Shown here piece by piece: positions 29,129 to 37,438 of a DNA stretch of 64,000 nucleotides. The stretch is taken from positions 1-64,000 of the forward strand of contig NZ_LMRP01000003.1 of assembly GCF_001426185.1 (NCBI RefSeq), in the 5' to 3' direction. The stretch comes from Rhodococcus sp. Leaf247 (lineage in GTDB: Bacteria; Actinomycetota; Actinomycetes; Mycobacteriales; Mycobacteriaceae). The notes under the pieces were generated by a model. That model had not been told where the DNA came from, did no database searches, and worked only from the letters and a program-made list of their open reading frames with translations. A program made the translations under genes and the position numbers. Numbering within the stretch: position 1 is the first letter of the stretch; each line of letters starts with the position of its first letter.

Positions 29129-30754
29129 CTAGCCGAGCGGCATTCGTACACGGAAACGGGCGCCGCCGGTCTCGGCGTCCTCGATGGTCGCCGTACCTCC
29201 GTGTTGGACGCTCACCAGTCGAACCAGGGCGAGGCCGATCCCGCGGCCGCCGGGGACATCCGGTTTCGAGGTCACTCCGCGTGAGAAGACCAGTTCCTTC
29301 ATGCTCGGAGACACACCGGGACCCGAGTCGGTCACCTCGATCTCGAGCTCGGGATCATCACGCACGATCACCGTGATCGTCCGATCACCGCTCTCGCGGG
29401 AGACGTCGAGCGCGTTGTCGACGAGGTTCCCCACGACCGTGATGACGTCCGTCGACAGCGCAGGATCGAGCGCGCGGAGTCGGGAGGACGGGTCGAGCAC
29501 CAGGCTCACACCGGCCTCGGCGGCGAGCGAGGTCTTCGCGATCAGCAGCGCCGCGACAGCCGGATCGTGGATGTGCGCGGTGATCGAGTCGCTGATCTGC
29601 GCGCGACGCCGCGTGAGAGTGCCCACTAGAGCAGTGACGTCGTCGTAGCTGCCGAGTTGGGCCAGGCCGGAGATGGTGTGCAGCTGGTTCGCGAATTCGT
29701 GCGTCTGTGCTCGCAAGGTGTCGGTGACGCTCTTGTGGGAGGTCAACTGGCTCTGCATGGACGCGAGCTCGGTGCTGTCGCGCATCGTGGTCACGGTGCC
29801 GATGTGCTGGCCCCTGCTCTCGCCGCGGCGGCTGGTGGCACTGCGCCTGTTGAGCGCCAGAACCCGTGTGGAGGTGGTCACCACGACGTCCTCGACGTCA
29901 CCGTCGGACACGAGGACCTCGCGAACGCCCGCATCGAGCTCGACGTCGGTGACGCGGCGACCGACGACGTCGGGATCGAGATCGAGGAGCGCGCAGGCGC
30001 TGTCGTTGATCATCGTGATGCGCCCGTCGTTCCCGATGGCGATGACCCCTTCACGGATGCTGTGCAGCAACGCTTCTCGGTGATCTGCCAGGCTGGCGAT
30101 CTCCGCCGTCTCGAGTCCGAGGGTGTGTCGGCGGATGCGTCGGGACAGCATCCACGACCCCAGAGCGCCGATACCGGCGCCGAGGCCGAGGTAGATCAGG
30201 AGCCGAGCGCCGGAGTCCGACAACAGCATCCACGTCGACGGGTAGTTCTCGGTCACCGTCACCACGGCGAGTACTCCACCGTCGGTGTCGAGAATCGGGA
30301 CGTGTCCGGCGATGGACGGCCGGCCGGCGACATCGACGTCGCCGTACCATCCCCGCCCACGGAAGACGTCGCTGTCACCGAGTTCGGCGGTCACGCCCAC
30401 GCGCGTGGGGTCCGTCGAGACGTCGACGACGCCGTCGGTGGACACGATCTCGGCGAGGGTGGCACCCGAGAGTGACACGGCGCGATCGACGTCGGGCGCG
30501 AGAACCTGCTCGACGAGTGGGGCGTCGAGCTGTTCTCGGACTATCGGGGTGGACGCCAGAGATTCCGCGACCGACAGCATCCGCCCGCCGCGGATGTCAC
30601 GGAACTCGGTGGTCGACTGGTGGATCGAGACGGCGGCCACGGCGCCGAGGACGACGGCCACCACGACCAGCTGCAGCACGAGGAACTGCCCGGCCAGCGA
30701 CCGCCGCCGCGCCGGCCGAGCAAGTGTGTGCGGTCGTGACCACAAAGAACTCAA
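29129..30754 (-). CDS. Sensor histidine kinase, CitA/DcuS family
   Basis: A 541-residue membrane sensor: membrane helix ~22-44, an extracytoplasmic CitA/DcuS-type PAS-like domain (~45-180), a second helix ~185-205, a cytoplasmic PAS domain (~225-335), then the kinase core. The phospho-acceptor is in RAQTHEFANQLHTI (His352), typical of the HEFxNxLH form of this family. N-box NLVDNALD and G-boxes DSGPGVS and GRGIGLALV are present. It should sense external citrate or a tricarboxylate. TTG 30754 is given as the start; a second TTG 9 nt later has better spacing from GGAAAG. Confidence 0.9.
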   Translation of the reverse strand: MSSLWSRPHTLARPARRRSLAGQFLVLQLVVVAVVLGAVAAVSIHQSTTEFRDIRGGRMLSVAESLASTPIVREQLDAPLVEQVLAPDVDRAVSLSGATLAEIVSTDGVVDVSTDPTRVGVTAELGDSDVFRGRGWYGDVDVAGRPSIAGHVPILDTDGGVLAVVTVTENYPSTWMLLSDSGARLLIYLGLGAGIGALGSWMLSRRIRRHTLGLETAEIASLADHREALLHSIREGVIAIGNDGRITMINDSACALLDLDPDVVGRRVTDVELDAGVREVLVSDGDVEDVVVTTSTRVLALNRRSATSRRGESRGQHIGTVTTMRDSTELASMQSQLTSHKSVTDTLRAQTHEFANQLHTISGLAQLGSYDDVTALVGTLTRRRAQISDSITAHIHDPAVAALLIAKTSLAAEAGVSLVLDPSSRLRALDPALSTDVITVVGNLVDNALDVSRESGDRTITVIVRDDPELEIEVTDSGPGVSPSMKELVFSRGVTSKPDVPGGRGIGLALVRLVSVQHGGTATIEDAETGGARFRVRMPLG

Positions 30755-30774
30755 CTTTCCTTGCTACCGAATAG

Positions 30775-30788
30775 GTGACCTGGATCAC
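30775..30788. promoter_or_regulatory. CRP/GlxR-like binding site between kinase and tctC genes
   Basis: GTGACCTGGATCAC is a perfect GTGA-N6-TCAC core of the CRP-family site, flanked by G and C instead of T and A. It lies 20 bp from the kinase start codon and 49 bp from the tctC start. In actinobacteria, CRP/GlxR links carbon source to uptake genes. Confidence 0.55.
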
Positions 30789-30837
30789 CCGAGCATCGAT
30801 GATTGCTCTCGATCACAGTCTTACATCACGAACAGAG

Positions 30838-31821
30838 ATGAAACGAGGACCGATGCGGAGAAGGCTGACAGCCGTTCTGGCGCTGATGCTGCTGCTCGCA
30901 GCATGCGGCGTCACCCGCGGCGACGAGGGCGAAGGGCTGCATCGGATACGCATGATGGTCCCGAACAGTCCCGGTGGTGGGTACGACCTCACGGCGCGTA
31001 CCGCGGTGAAGATCATGGAGGACGACGACATCACCGGCCGCGTCGAGGTGTTCAACGTCATCGGCGCCGGCGGCACCGTGGCGATGGCGCGCTTGATGAA
31101 CGAGTCCGGCAACGACGACATCATGATGATGATGGGCCTCGGTGTGGTGGGCGCGGTCTACACGAACGGTTCCGCGGCCCGAGTCTCCGACGCGACGCCG
31201 CTCGCGAAGATGGTGGAAGAGCAGGAAGGCATTCTCGTCCCCGCCGACTCCCCGTTCCGCACGGTCAACGAGCTGGTCGACGCCTGGCGAGCGAATCCCG
31301 GTGCCGTGACCATCGGCGGCGGCTCGTCGCCCGGCGGCCCCGACCACCTGTTCCCGATGGAGACCGCACAGGCGGTCGGCGTCGACCCCACCGCGGTCAA
31401 CTACATCTCCTACGACGGCGGCGGCGATCTGCTCACCGCGCTGCTGGGCAACAAGATCACCGCCGGCACATCGGGACTGGGGGAGTACGTCGACCAGATC
31501 GAGGCCGGTCAGGTGCGGGTCCTCGCCGTCTCGGGTTCCGAGCGCGTACCGGGTGTCGACGCTCCGACCTTGCGCGAGGCGGGCATCGATCTCGAATTCA
31601 CCAACTGGCGCGGCATTCTCGCCCCGCCCGGACTGTCCGACGACGCTCGCGCCGAGATGGTCGAGGCGCTGACCGAACTGCATGCCACGACGGAATGGAA
31701 GGACGCACTTGTGACCAACGGTTGGACCGACGCCTTCGAGACGGGCCCGGGCTTCGAACAGTTCCTGCGCGAGCAGGACGAACGAGTCGAGTCGACTCTG
31801 ACGGAACTGGGGCTGGTGTGA
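30838..31821 (+). CDS. tctC: Tripartite tricarboxylate transporter, substrate-binding lipoprotein TctC
   Basis: A 327-residue extracytoplasmic binding protein of the TTT (TctC/Bug) family. The N terminus is a lipoprotein signal: basic MRRR, hydrophobic [11 protein letters not shown], then lipobox LAAC; the mature protein begins at that Cys. The body has [15 protein letters not shown], the family's ligand-loop motif, and [15 protein letters not shown] near the end. ATG 30838 is listed; ATG 30853 has a nearby GAGGA and gives a tighter signal peptide. It overlaps tctB by 4 nt. Confidence 0.93.
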   Translation: MKRGPMRRRLTAVLALMLLLAACGVTRGDEGEGLHRIRMMVPNSPGGGYDLTARTAVKIMEDDDITGRVEVFNVIGAGGTVAMARLMNESGNDDIMMMMGLGVVGAVYTNGSAARVSDATPLAKMVEEQEGILVPADSPFRTVNELVDAWRANPGAVTIGGGSSPGGPDHLFPMETAQAVGVDPTAVNYISYDGGGDLLTALLGNKITAGTSGLGEYVDQIEAGQVRVLAVSGSERVPGVDAPTLREAGIDLEFTNWRGILAPPGLSDDARAEMVEALTELHATTEWKDALVTNGWTDAFETGPGFEQFLREQDERVESTLTELGLV

Positions 31822-32345
31822 CCGCCACGGTGGAACGTCCGGACGATGCCGCAGAGCAGAATCGTCCCGACTGGGCGCAGTTCGTCGTCTGCGCGGTCAT
31901 GGTCGTCGTCGGAATCTTCCTGATCGTCGACGCCCTCTCTCTGACAGCCGAATTCGCGAAGGTCGACCCGGTCGGGCCGAAGCTCTTCCCGTTGGTCGTC
32001 GGCATCGGTCTGCTGGTGTGCTCGGTACTTCTCGCCATCGCCACCGCGCGCGGCAGCAAGGGCGCCCCGGACGACGGCGAGGACATCGACACCTCGACAC
32101 CGGCCGATTGGAAGACCGTCGGCCTGCTGGTGGCTCTTTTCGTAGCGACCGTCGCTCTGGTCGACGTGCTCGGCTGGGTGATCATGGGCGCATTGCTGTT
32201 CGGCGGCGCGTCGACGATCCTGGGCAACCGTCACTGGATCCGCAATCTGGGCATCGGACTGGTGCTCTCACTGATCAGCTTCTACGCGTTCTACGTCGGA
32301 CTCGGAATCCCGTTGTCCGCAGGCATCCTGGACGGAATCCTCTGA
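31818..32345 (+). CDS. tctB: Tripartite tricarboxylate transporter, small membrane subunit TctB
   Basis: A 175-residue protein with four predicted membrane helices (about 22-40, 57-76, 103-128 and 143-165) and the TctB layout, including [17 protein letters not shown]. It has no catalytic motif; TctB is the small partner of TctA in secondary, Na+-coupled tricarboxylate uptake. GTG 31818 overlaps the tctC stop (GTGA), and its stop overlaps tctA by one base. The open frame runs far upstream as an antisense artefact, so only this start is credible. Confidence 0.9.
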   Translation: MTATVERPDDAAEQNRPDWAQFVVCAVMVVVGIFLIVDALSLTAEFAKVDPVGPKLFPLVVGIGLLVCSVLLAIATARGSKGAPDDGEDIDTSTPADWKTVGLLVALFVATVALVDVLGWVIMGALLFGGASTILGNRHWIRNLGIGLVLSLISFYAFYVGLGIPLSAGILDGIL

Positions 32346-33868
32346 TGGACAATCTGAACTGGCTCATGGAGGGGTTCTCCCAGGCGGCGACGCCGATGAA
32401 CCTGCTCTACGCCTGCATCGGTGTGCTTCTCGGCACCGCGGTGGGTGTGCTCCCCGGCATCGGCCCGGCCATGACCGTCGCGCTGCTGCTCCCGATCACC
32501 TACAACGTCAGTCCCAGTGCCGCGTTCATCATGTTCGCCGGCATCTACTACGGCGGCATGTACGGCGGTTCGACCACCTCGATCCTGCTCAACACCCCGG
32601 GCGAATCGTCGTCGGTGATCACGGCGATCGAAGGCAACAAGATGGCCAAGGCGGGGCGGGCAGCTCAAGCGCTCGCCACCGCCGCCATCGGCTCGTTCAT
32701 CGCCGGCACGATCGGCACGATGTTGCTGGTGCTGTTCGCACCCATGGTCTCCCGGTTCGCGGTGTCCCTCGGTGCGCCGTCGTACCTCGCGATCATGTTG
32801 CTGGCGCTCGTCGCCGTCACCGCGGTACTCGGATCCTCGAAACTGAGGGGCTGCATCTCCCTGTTGCTCGGCCTGTCCATCGGGCTGGTCGGCATCGACT
32901 TCCTGACGGGCCAGCCCCGCGCGACGCTCGGCATCCCGCAGCTCTCCGACGGCATCGACATCGTCGTCATCGCGGTCGCTGTCTTCGCTCTCGGTGAAGC
33001 ACTGTGGGTCGCCGCACACCTGCGTCGCAAGCCGGCCGAGGTCATTCCCGTCGGGCGTCCGTGGATGGGCAAGAGCGACTGGAAGCGGTCGTGGAAGCCC
33101 TGGCTGCGCGGAACCGCCTACGGCTTCCCGTTCGGTGCACTTCCCGCCGGCGGCGCCGAGTTGCCGACGTTCCTGAGCTACATCACCGAGAAGAAGCTGT
33201 CGAAGCATCCCGAGGAATTCGGTAAGGGCGCCATCGAGGGCGTCGCCGGACCCGAGGCCGCCAACAACGCGTCCGCGGCCGGCACCCTGGTCCCGATGCT
33301 CTCGCTCGGCCTGCCGACCAACGCCACCGCGGCGGTCATGCTCACGGCATTCGTCTCGTACGGCATCCAGCCCGGCCCGACGCTCTTCGACAAGGAGCCG
33401 CTGCTGATCTGGACGCTGATCGCCAGCCTCTTCATCGGTAACTTCCTGCTGCTCGTGCTGAACCTGCCGCTCGCACCGGTGTGGGCCAAGCTCCTGCGCA
33501 CTCCTCGCCCCTACCTCTATGCGGGAATCCTGTTCTTCTCGGTGCTCGGTGCGTACGCGGTGAATCTGCAGTGGCTCGACCTCGCGTTGCTGCTGGTCTT
33601 CGGTCTTCTCGGACTGATGATGCGGCGCTTCGGACTGCCCGTGCTCCCGCTGATCATCGGCGTGATCCTCGGACCGCGCATCGAACGTCAGCTCCGCCAG
33701 ACGCTGCAACTCAACGAAGGCGACTGGAGCGGCATCTTCACCGAGCCCATCGCCGTGGTGGTCTACGCGATCATCGCCGTCCTGCTGATCGCGCCGCTGC
33801 TGGCGCGCCTCGTCCGACCCCGTACGTCCGCCACCGCGGACCGGGAACTTCAGAAGGAGAACGCATGA
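32345..33868 (+). CDS. tctA: Tripartite tricarboxylate transporter, large permease TctA
   Basis: A 507-residue permease with about twelve membrane segments. Family motifs are clear: [17 protein letters not shown] near residues 35-51, [20 protein letters not shown] near 69-88, and the second-half repeat [13 protein letters not shown] [18 protein letters not shown] with [28 protein letters not shown] sequence. TctA is the transport pathway for citrate, tricarballylate or similar acids. It overlaps the usp gene by 4 nt. Confidence 0.95.
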   Translation: MDNLNWLMEGFSQAATPMNLLYACIGVLLGTAVGVLPGIGPAMTVALLLPITYNVSPSAAFIMFAGIYYGGMYGGSTTSILLNTPGESSSVITAIEGNKMAKAGRAAQALATAAIGSFIAGTIGTMLLVLFAPMVSRFAVSLGAPSYLAIMLLALVAVTAVLGSSKLRGCISLLLGLSIGLVGIDFLTGQPRATLGIPQLSDGIDIVVIAVAVFALGEALWVAAHLRRKPAEVIPVGRPWMGKSDWKRSWKPWLRGTAYGFPFGALPAGGAELPTFLSYITEKKLSKHPEEFGKGAIEGVAGPEAANNASAAGTLVPMLSLGLPTNATAAVMLTAFVSYGIQPGPTLFDKEPLLIWTLIASLFIGNFLLLVLNLPLAPVWAKLLRTPRPYLYAGILFFSVLGAYAVNLQWLDLALLLVFGLLGLMMRRFGLPVLPLIIGVILGPRIERQLRQTLQLNEGDWSGIFTEPIAVVVYAIIAVLLIAPLLARLVRPRTSATADRELQKENA

Positions 33869-34254
33869 TCGTCGTCGGCTACACCCCGGACAAGTACGGC
33901 CGAGCCGCCCTCGAGCACGGCATCGCCGAAGCGAAGGCCCATGGCACCGAGGTGACCGTGGTCAACGCCTCGAAGGGCGATGCGCTGGCCGACCCGCACT
34001 TCGCCGACTCCGCAGCGGTGGACCGGTTGCAGAGCACGCTCGAGTCGTCCGGCGTGCCGTTCACCGTCGAGCAGGACGTCACGACGGATCCGGTCGAAGC
34101 ACTGCTGACCGCGATGGAGAAGCCCGACGCGGACATCCTGGTGATCGGCATCCGACATCGCACACCCGTCGGCAAGCTGTTGATGGGGAGCACGGCGCAG
34201 CGCATCCTGCTCTCGTGCCCCAAGCCGGTCCTGGCGGTCAAGTCCGACGAGTAG
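33865..34254 (+). CDS. Universal stress protein, fourth gene of tct operon
   Basis: A 129-residue single-domain UspA-family protein. It has the ATP-binding signature G-2x-G-9x-G(S/T), seen as [21 protein letters not shown] near residues 97-117. The ATG overlaps the tctA stop and has an AGAAGGAGAA site within tctA, so it is translationally coupled to the permease. It may tune transport or carry an energy signal, but that is inference; Usp proteins are often fused or linked to transporters. Confidence 0.88.
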   Translation: MIVVGYTPDKYGRAALEHGIAEAKAHGTEVTVVNASKGDALADPHFADSAAVDRLQSTLESSGVPFTVEQDVTTDPVEALLTAMEKPDADILVIGIRHRTPVGKLLMGSTAQRILLSCPKPVLAVKSDE

Positions 34255-34450
34255 CCGGACGGGCGATTTCTCCGGACGGCCCGTGATCTGGCAGAATCAA
34301 CGCCTGTTCGCCCGTCTCCGGTTCCGTACCGAGCGGCGGTCACAACATCCATTCACCGCAAAACCGGGTGCGCATGCCGTGCGCATCGCCGAATTGCGCC
34401 GTGACCAGCGGTTGCATCACGCAACCACACCGAAAGAGGCTTTGTTTCAC

Positions 34451-34915
34451 ATGGCAGTCAAGATCAAGCTCACCCGTCTCGGCAAGATCCGCAACCCGCA
34501 GTACCGCATCGTCGTCGCCGATGCGCGCACGCGTCGTGGTGGCCGCGCCATCGAGACCATCGGCAAGTACCACCCCAAGGAAGAGCCTTCCTTGATCCAG
34601 ATCGACTCCGAGCGTGCGCAGCACTGGCTCAGCGTGGGCGCACAGCCCACCGAGCCCGTCGCGGCCCTGCTCAAGATCACCGGTGACTGGCAGAAGTTCA
34701 AGGGCCTGCCGGGCGCCGAGGGCACGCTGCGCGTCAAGGAGCCCAAAACCTCCAAGCTGGATCTCTTCAACGCAGCTCTCGCTGCCGCCGACAACGAGCC
34801 CGTCGGCGAGGCCACCACGCCCAAGAAGAAGAAGGCCGCCAAGGCCGACGACGCTGCAGAGAGCGCTCCGGCAGCCGAGACCGCCGACGCCACCGCCGAG
34901 TCCGCCGACAAGTGA
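34451..34915 (+). CDS. rpsP: 30S ribosomal protein S16
   Basis: S16 is an early-assembling 30S protein. The sequence begins [22 protein letters not shown], diagnostic for S16, followed by [15 protein letters not shown]. The 154-residue length exceeds the ~80-90 of E. coli because of a Lys/Ala/Glu-rich C-terminal tail from about residue 110, as is usual in actinobacteria. It overlaps the KH-protein gene by 4 nt, opening the rpsP-khpA-rimM-trmD operon. The 196 bp upstream likely hold its promoter (possible -10 CAGAAT at 34292). Confidence 0.95.
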   Translation: MAVKIKLTRLGKIRNPQYRIVVADARTRRGGRAIETIGKYHPKEEPSLIQIDSERAQHWLSVGAQPTEPVAALLKITGDWQKFKGLPGAEGTLRVKEPKTSKLDLFNAALAAADNEPVGEATTPKKKKAAKADDAAESAPAAETADATAESADK

Positions 34916-35154
34916 GCACCGTGGTCGCCGACGCCGTCGAACATCTCGTTCGCGGCATCGTCTCCAATCCTGACGACGTTCGCGTCGACATGATCACCGG
35001 TCGCCGTGGTCGGACCGTCGAGGTGCACGTGCACCCCGACGATCTGGGCAAGGTCATCGGCCGTGGCGGGCGCACCGCCACGGCGATCCGGACACTCGTC
35101 TCGGGTATCGGCGGCCGCGGCATCCGTGTCGACGTCGTCGACACGGATCGCTGA
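34912..35154 (+). CDS. khpA: KH-domain RNA-binding protein KhpA
   Basis: An 80-residue single KH-domain protein with the RNA-binding loop [11 protein letters not shown] at about residues 46-56. KhpA-type proteins (YlqC, Rv2908c) bind RNA broadly and affect ribosome-linked processes and cell elongation. GTG 34912 overlaps the rpsP stop (GTGA). Its place between rpsP and rimM is conserved in Gram-positive bacteria. Confidence 0.92.
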   Translation: MSTVVADAVEHLVRGIVSNPDDVRVDMITGRRGRTVEVHVHPDDLGKVIGRGGRTATAIRTLVSGIGGRGIRVDVVDTDR

Positions 35155-35164
35155 ACTCGCTGTC

Positions 35165-35710
35165 GTGGAGCTCGTCGTAGGTCGCGTCGCGAAGTCGCAC
35201 GGCATCAAGGGCGAGGTCGTCGTCGAGGTACGTACCGACGATCCGGACGAGCGTTTCGCTGCCGGCTCGGTGCTGCACGGACGGTCACGTCGTGACAACC
35301 GCACGACCGACTACACGGTGGAAGCCGCCCGGGATCACTCCGGGCGGCTTCTGCTGCGTCTGAAAGGTATCTCCGACCGCGGGGAGGCCGACGCGCTGCG
35401 CGGCACCCTGTTCGTCGTCGACACGGCGGATCTCCCCGCGTCGGACGACCCCGACGAGTTCTACGATCACGAACTCGAGGGGATGACGGTGCAGTTCGCG
35501 GCCGACCATCCGTCCGCCGGCGAGGTGGTGGGAACGGTCACCGAGGTCCTGCACTCGGCCGCGGGGGAGTTGCTGTCCATCGCCCCTGCCGACGAGAGCG
35601 TCGGTCGAGAGCTTCTGGTGCCGTTCGTCGCCGCCATCGTGGTGTCGGTGTCCCGCACGTCCCGGACGGTCGAGATCGATCCTCCCGAAGGGCTTCTGGA
35701 CGGCGAGTGA
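35165..35710 (+). CDS. rimM: Ribosome maturation factor RimM
   Basis: RimM binds S19 and helps mature the 30S head. The 181-residue protein starts [31 protein letters not shown] and has the RimM N-domain and the C-terminal PRC-barrel, seen in [12 protein letters not shown] and [13 protein letters not shown]. The length is normal. GTG 35165 matches the family N terminus; longer in-frame starts overlap khpA. It ends one base into trmD. Confidence 0.93.
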   Translation: MELVVGRVAKSHGIKGEVVVEVRTDDPDERFAAGSVLHGRSRRDNRTTDYTVEAARDHSGRLLLRLKGISDRGEADALRGTLFVVDTADLPASDDPDEFYDHELEGMTVQFAADHPSAGEVVGTVTEVLHSAAGELLSIAPADESVGRELLVPFVAAIVVSVSRTSRTVEIDPPEGLLDGE

Positions 35711-36399
35711 TGCGCATCGACGTGGTGACCATCTTCCCGGAATACCTCGAACCCATGCGTACCGCGTTGTTGGGCAAGGCCATCCAGAACGGCCTGGTCA
35801 CCCTCGGGGTGCACGATCTCCGGGACTGGACGCACGACGTCCACAAAGCTGTCGACGACTCTCCGTACGGCGGCGGGCCCGGAATGGTCATGAAACCCAC
35901 GGTGTGGGGCGATGCCCTGGACGACGTGATGCGCGACGCGGATCCCGTTCTCGTGGTTCCTACCCCTGCCGGCGTGCCGTTCACGCAGCGCACCGCCGAG
36001 AGATGGTCTCGTGAGAGCCATCTGGTGTTCGCTTGCGGGCGCTACGAGGGCATCGATCAACGGGTGTTCGACGACGCCGCCACCCGCGTGCGGGTCGAGG
36101 AGGTGAGCATCGGTGACTACGTGCTCATCGGCGGTGAGGCAGCCGTCCTCGTCATGACCGAGGCGGTCACCAGGTTGTTGCCGGGCGTCCTGGGCAATCA
36201 GCTCTCGCATCAACAGGATTCGTTTTCCGACGGGCTGCTGGAGGGGCCGGGGTATACCCGTCCCGCCACCTGGCGAGGGCTCGATGTTCCTCCGGTCCTG
36301 TTGTCGGGCAACCACGCTCGCATCGAGGAGTGGCGCCGCGAGCAGTCGCTGGAGCGGACCGCCGAACGTCGTCCCGATCTGTTGCCCCCGACGACCTAG
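35710..36399 (+). CDS. trmD: tRNA (guanine(37)-N1)-methyltransferase
   Basis: TrmD methylates G37 next to the anticodon and prevents frameshifting. The 229-residue SPOUT-family protein starts [13 protein letters not shown] and has the knot region with [30 protein letters not shown] and [19 protein letters not shown]. All signature segments and normal length are present. The start shares bases with the rimM stop. Its TAG lies inside a CTAG palindrome that also holds the stop of the convergent lipoprotein gene. Confidence 0.96.
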   Translation: MRIDVVTIFPEYLEPMRTALLGKAIQNGLVTLGVHDLRDWTHDVHKAVDDSPYGGGPGMVMKPTVWGDALDDVMRDADPVLVVPTPAGVPFTQRTAERWSRESHLVFACGRYEGIDQRVFDDAATRVRVEEVSIGDYVLIGGEAAVLVMTEAVTRLLPGVLGNQLSHQQDSFSDGLLEGPGYTRPATWRGLDVPPVLLSGNHARIEEWRREQSLERTAERRPDLLPPTT

Positions 36400-37355
36400 T
36401 CGACGACGCCGTCCGGGAACAGGATCTTCAGTGCACCCGTCACGGTGACCCTGGCGTGCTTGGCGCCGTCGTCGTCGGTGACCGCGGTGTCGGCGGTGGT
36501 GTCCGCACTGCCGCCGTCCGAGCCGTACCACGGGTCCTCGCGGGACAGTACGGCGACGACGTACCGCTCGCCCTCGCCGACGAATCCGGTACTCAGATGG
36601 ATCCAGCGGCCGTCGACGCAGCACATCCATCCTTGCTTGATCCCGCGAACAGGCTCACCCGACAACGCGCGAGGAATGCCGAAGGTCTGCGGGTACCCGT
36701 CCGCGCCGTCCTCGGTGTACGCCTCGAGATCGCCGACGATGGTCGCGCGGTCGGGGGCGGCGAGTCCGCCGTTGCCGTCGAGGACGGCGTCGTAGTACTG
36801 CACGAGATCTGCTGCCGTGGTGCGGGTGTTCCACCAGATGCCGTCTGCCGACGGTGCCGTCGCGGGCAACCCGTAGCGTGCCGCCACTCGCGTGACCACG
36901 TCCGAGCCGCCGGCGGTGTCCCACAGCACCTGTGCGGCACTGTCGTCGGAGGAGGAGAGCATCGGTGCGATGAGCGCGCGGGCGTCGTCGCCCAGAGCGA
37001 ACTCGCCGCGAGAGGACCGGAAGAGAAGGTCGTCCGCGATGAAGAGCTTGACGACGGACGCTGTCTCGATGGGGTCGCGGTCGCCCGAGCCCATGTAGCT
37101 TCCGGTCACTCTGTCGAGGAAACCGATGGACAGCGTGGCGCCGCGCGCCGCGGCACCGTCCAGGGCCTGCTGCAGGCGGCCGGTGAGATCCGGCGCCATG
37201 GGCATCTCCGGTTCGGGGAACTCCGGCGCCACCGGAACGGTCGCTGCCGCAGGTGCCGCGTCGGGCTGCGAGCACGCACCGAGCGCCGACATCGCCAGGA
37301 CCGATGCCACCACCACGGCTGCGATTCGCCGCACGGGCGGCGAGAGAACTGTCAC
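36396..37355 (-). CDS. Beta-lactamase-fold serine hydrolase lipoprotein (LppW-like)
   Basis: A 319-residue secreted lipoprotein. The signal peptide is [23 protein letters not shown] with lipobox LGAC, Cys27 becoming the lipidated residue. The mature part resembles class A beta-lactamase/penicillin-binding folds: [14 protein letters not shown] has the SxxK motif, [13 protein letters not shown] sits where SxN is expected, and IKQGWMCC is near the usual KTG position, so two of three motifs are altered. By synteny it equals Rv2905 (lppW). Catalysis is uncertain; it could act on peptidoglycan. Confidence 0.82.
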   Translation of the reverse strand: MTVLSPPVRRIAAVVVASVLAMSALGACSQPDAAPAAATVPVAPEFPEPEMPMAPDLTGRLQQALDGAAARGATLSIGFLDRVTGSYMGSGDRDPIETASVVKLFIADDLLFRSSRGEFALGDDARALIAPMLSSSDDSAAQVLWDTAGGSDVVTRVAARYGLPATAPSADGIWWNTRTTAADLVQYYDAVLDGNGGLAAPDRATIVGDLEAYTEDGADGYPQTFGIPRALSGEPVRGIKQGWMCCVDGRWIHLSTGFVGEGERYVVAVLSREDPWYGSDGGSADTTADTAVTDDDGAKHARVTVTGALKILFPDGVVD

Positions 37356-37424
37356 GTATCTACCGATCTGTCATGGCGTGCGATCGCAGCGGACCGCACG
37401 ACGAGTTCCACGGTACCGGCGCGG

Positions 37425-37430
37425 TAAGGT
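37425..37430 (+). promoter_or_regulatory. Putative -10 element for tex (leaderless type)
   Basis: TAAGGT lies 8 nt before the tex GTG, with no ribosome site. It sits in the 83-bp gap between the divergent lipoprotein gene and tex. Confidence 0.4.
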
Positions 37431-37438
37431 CCATCGCC

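Noticed and set aside
29657..30475. 272-codon plus-strand frame opposite the CitA-type kinase
   Set aside because: Shadow of a kinase gene with clear H, N and G boxes; no start signal.
36330..37427. 365-codon plus-strand frame opposite the lipoprotein gene
   Set aside because: The minus strand has a signal peptide, lipobox and beta-lactamase-like fold; the plus translation is Arg/Gly/Ala-rich noise overlapping trmD and tex.
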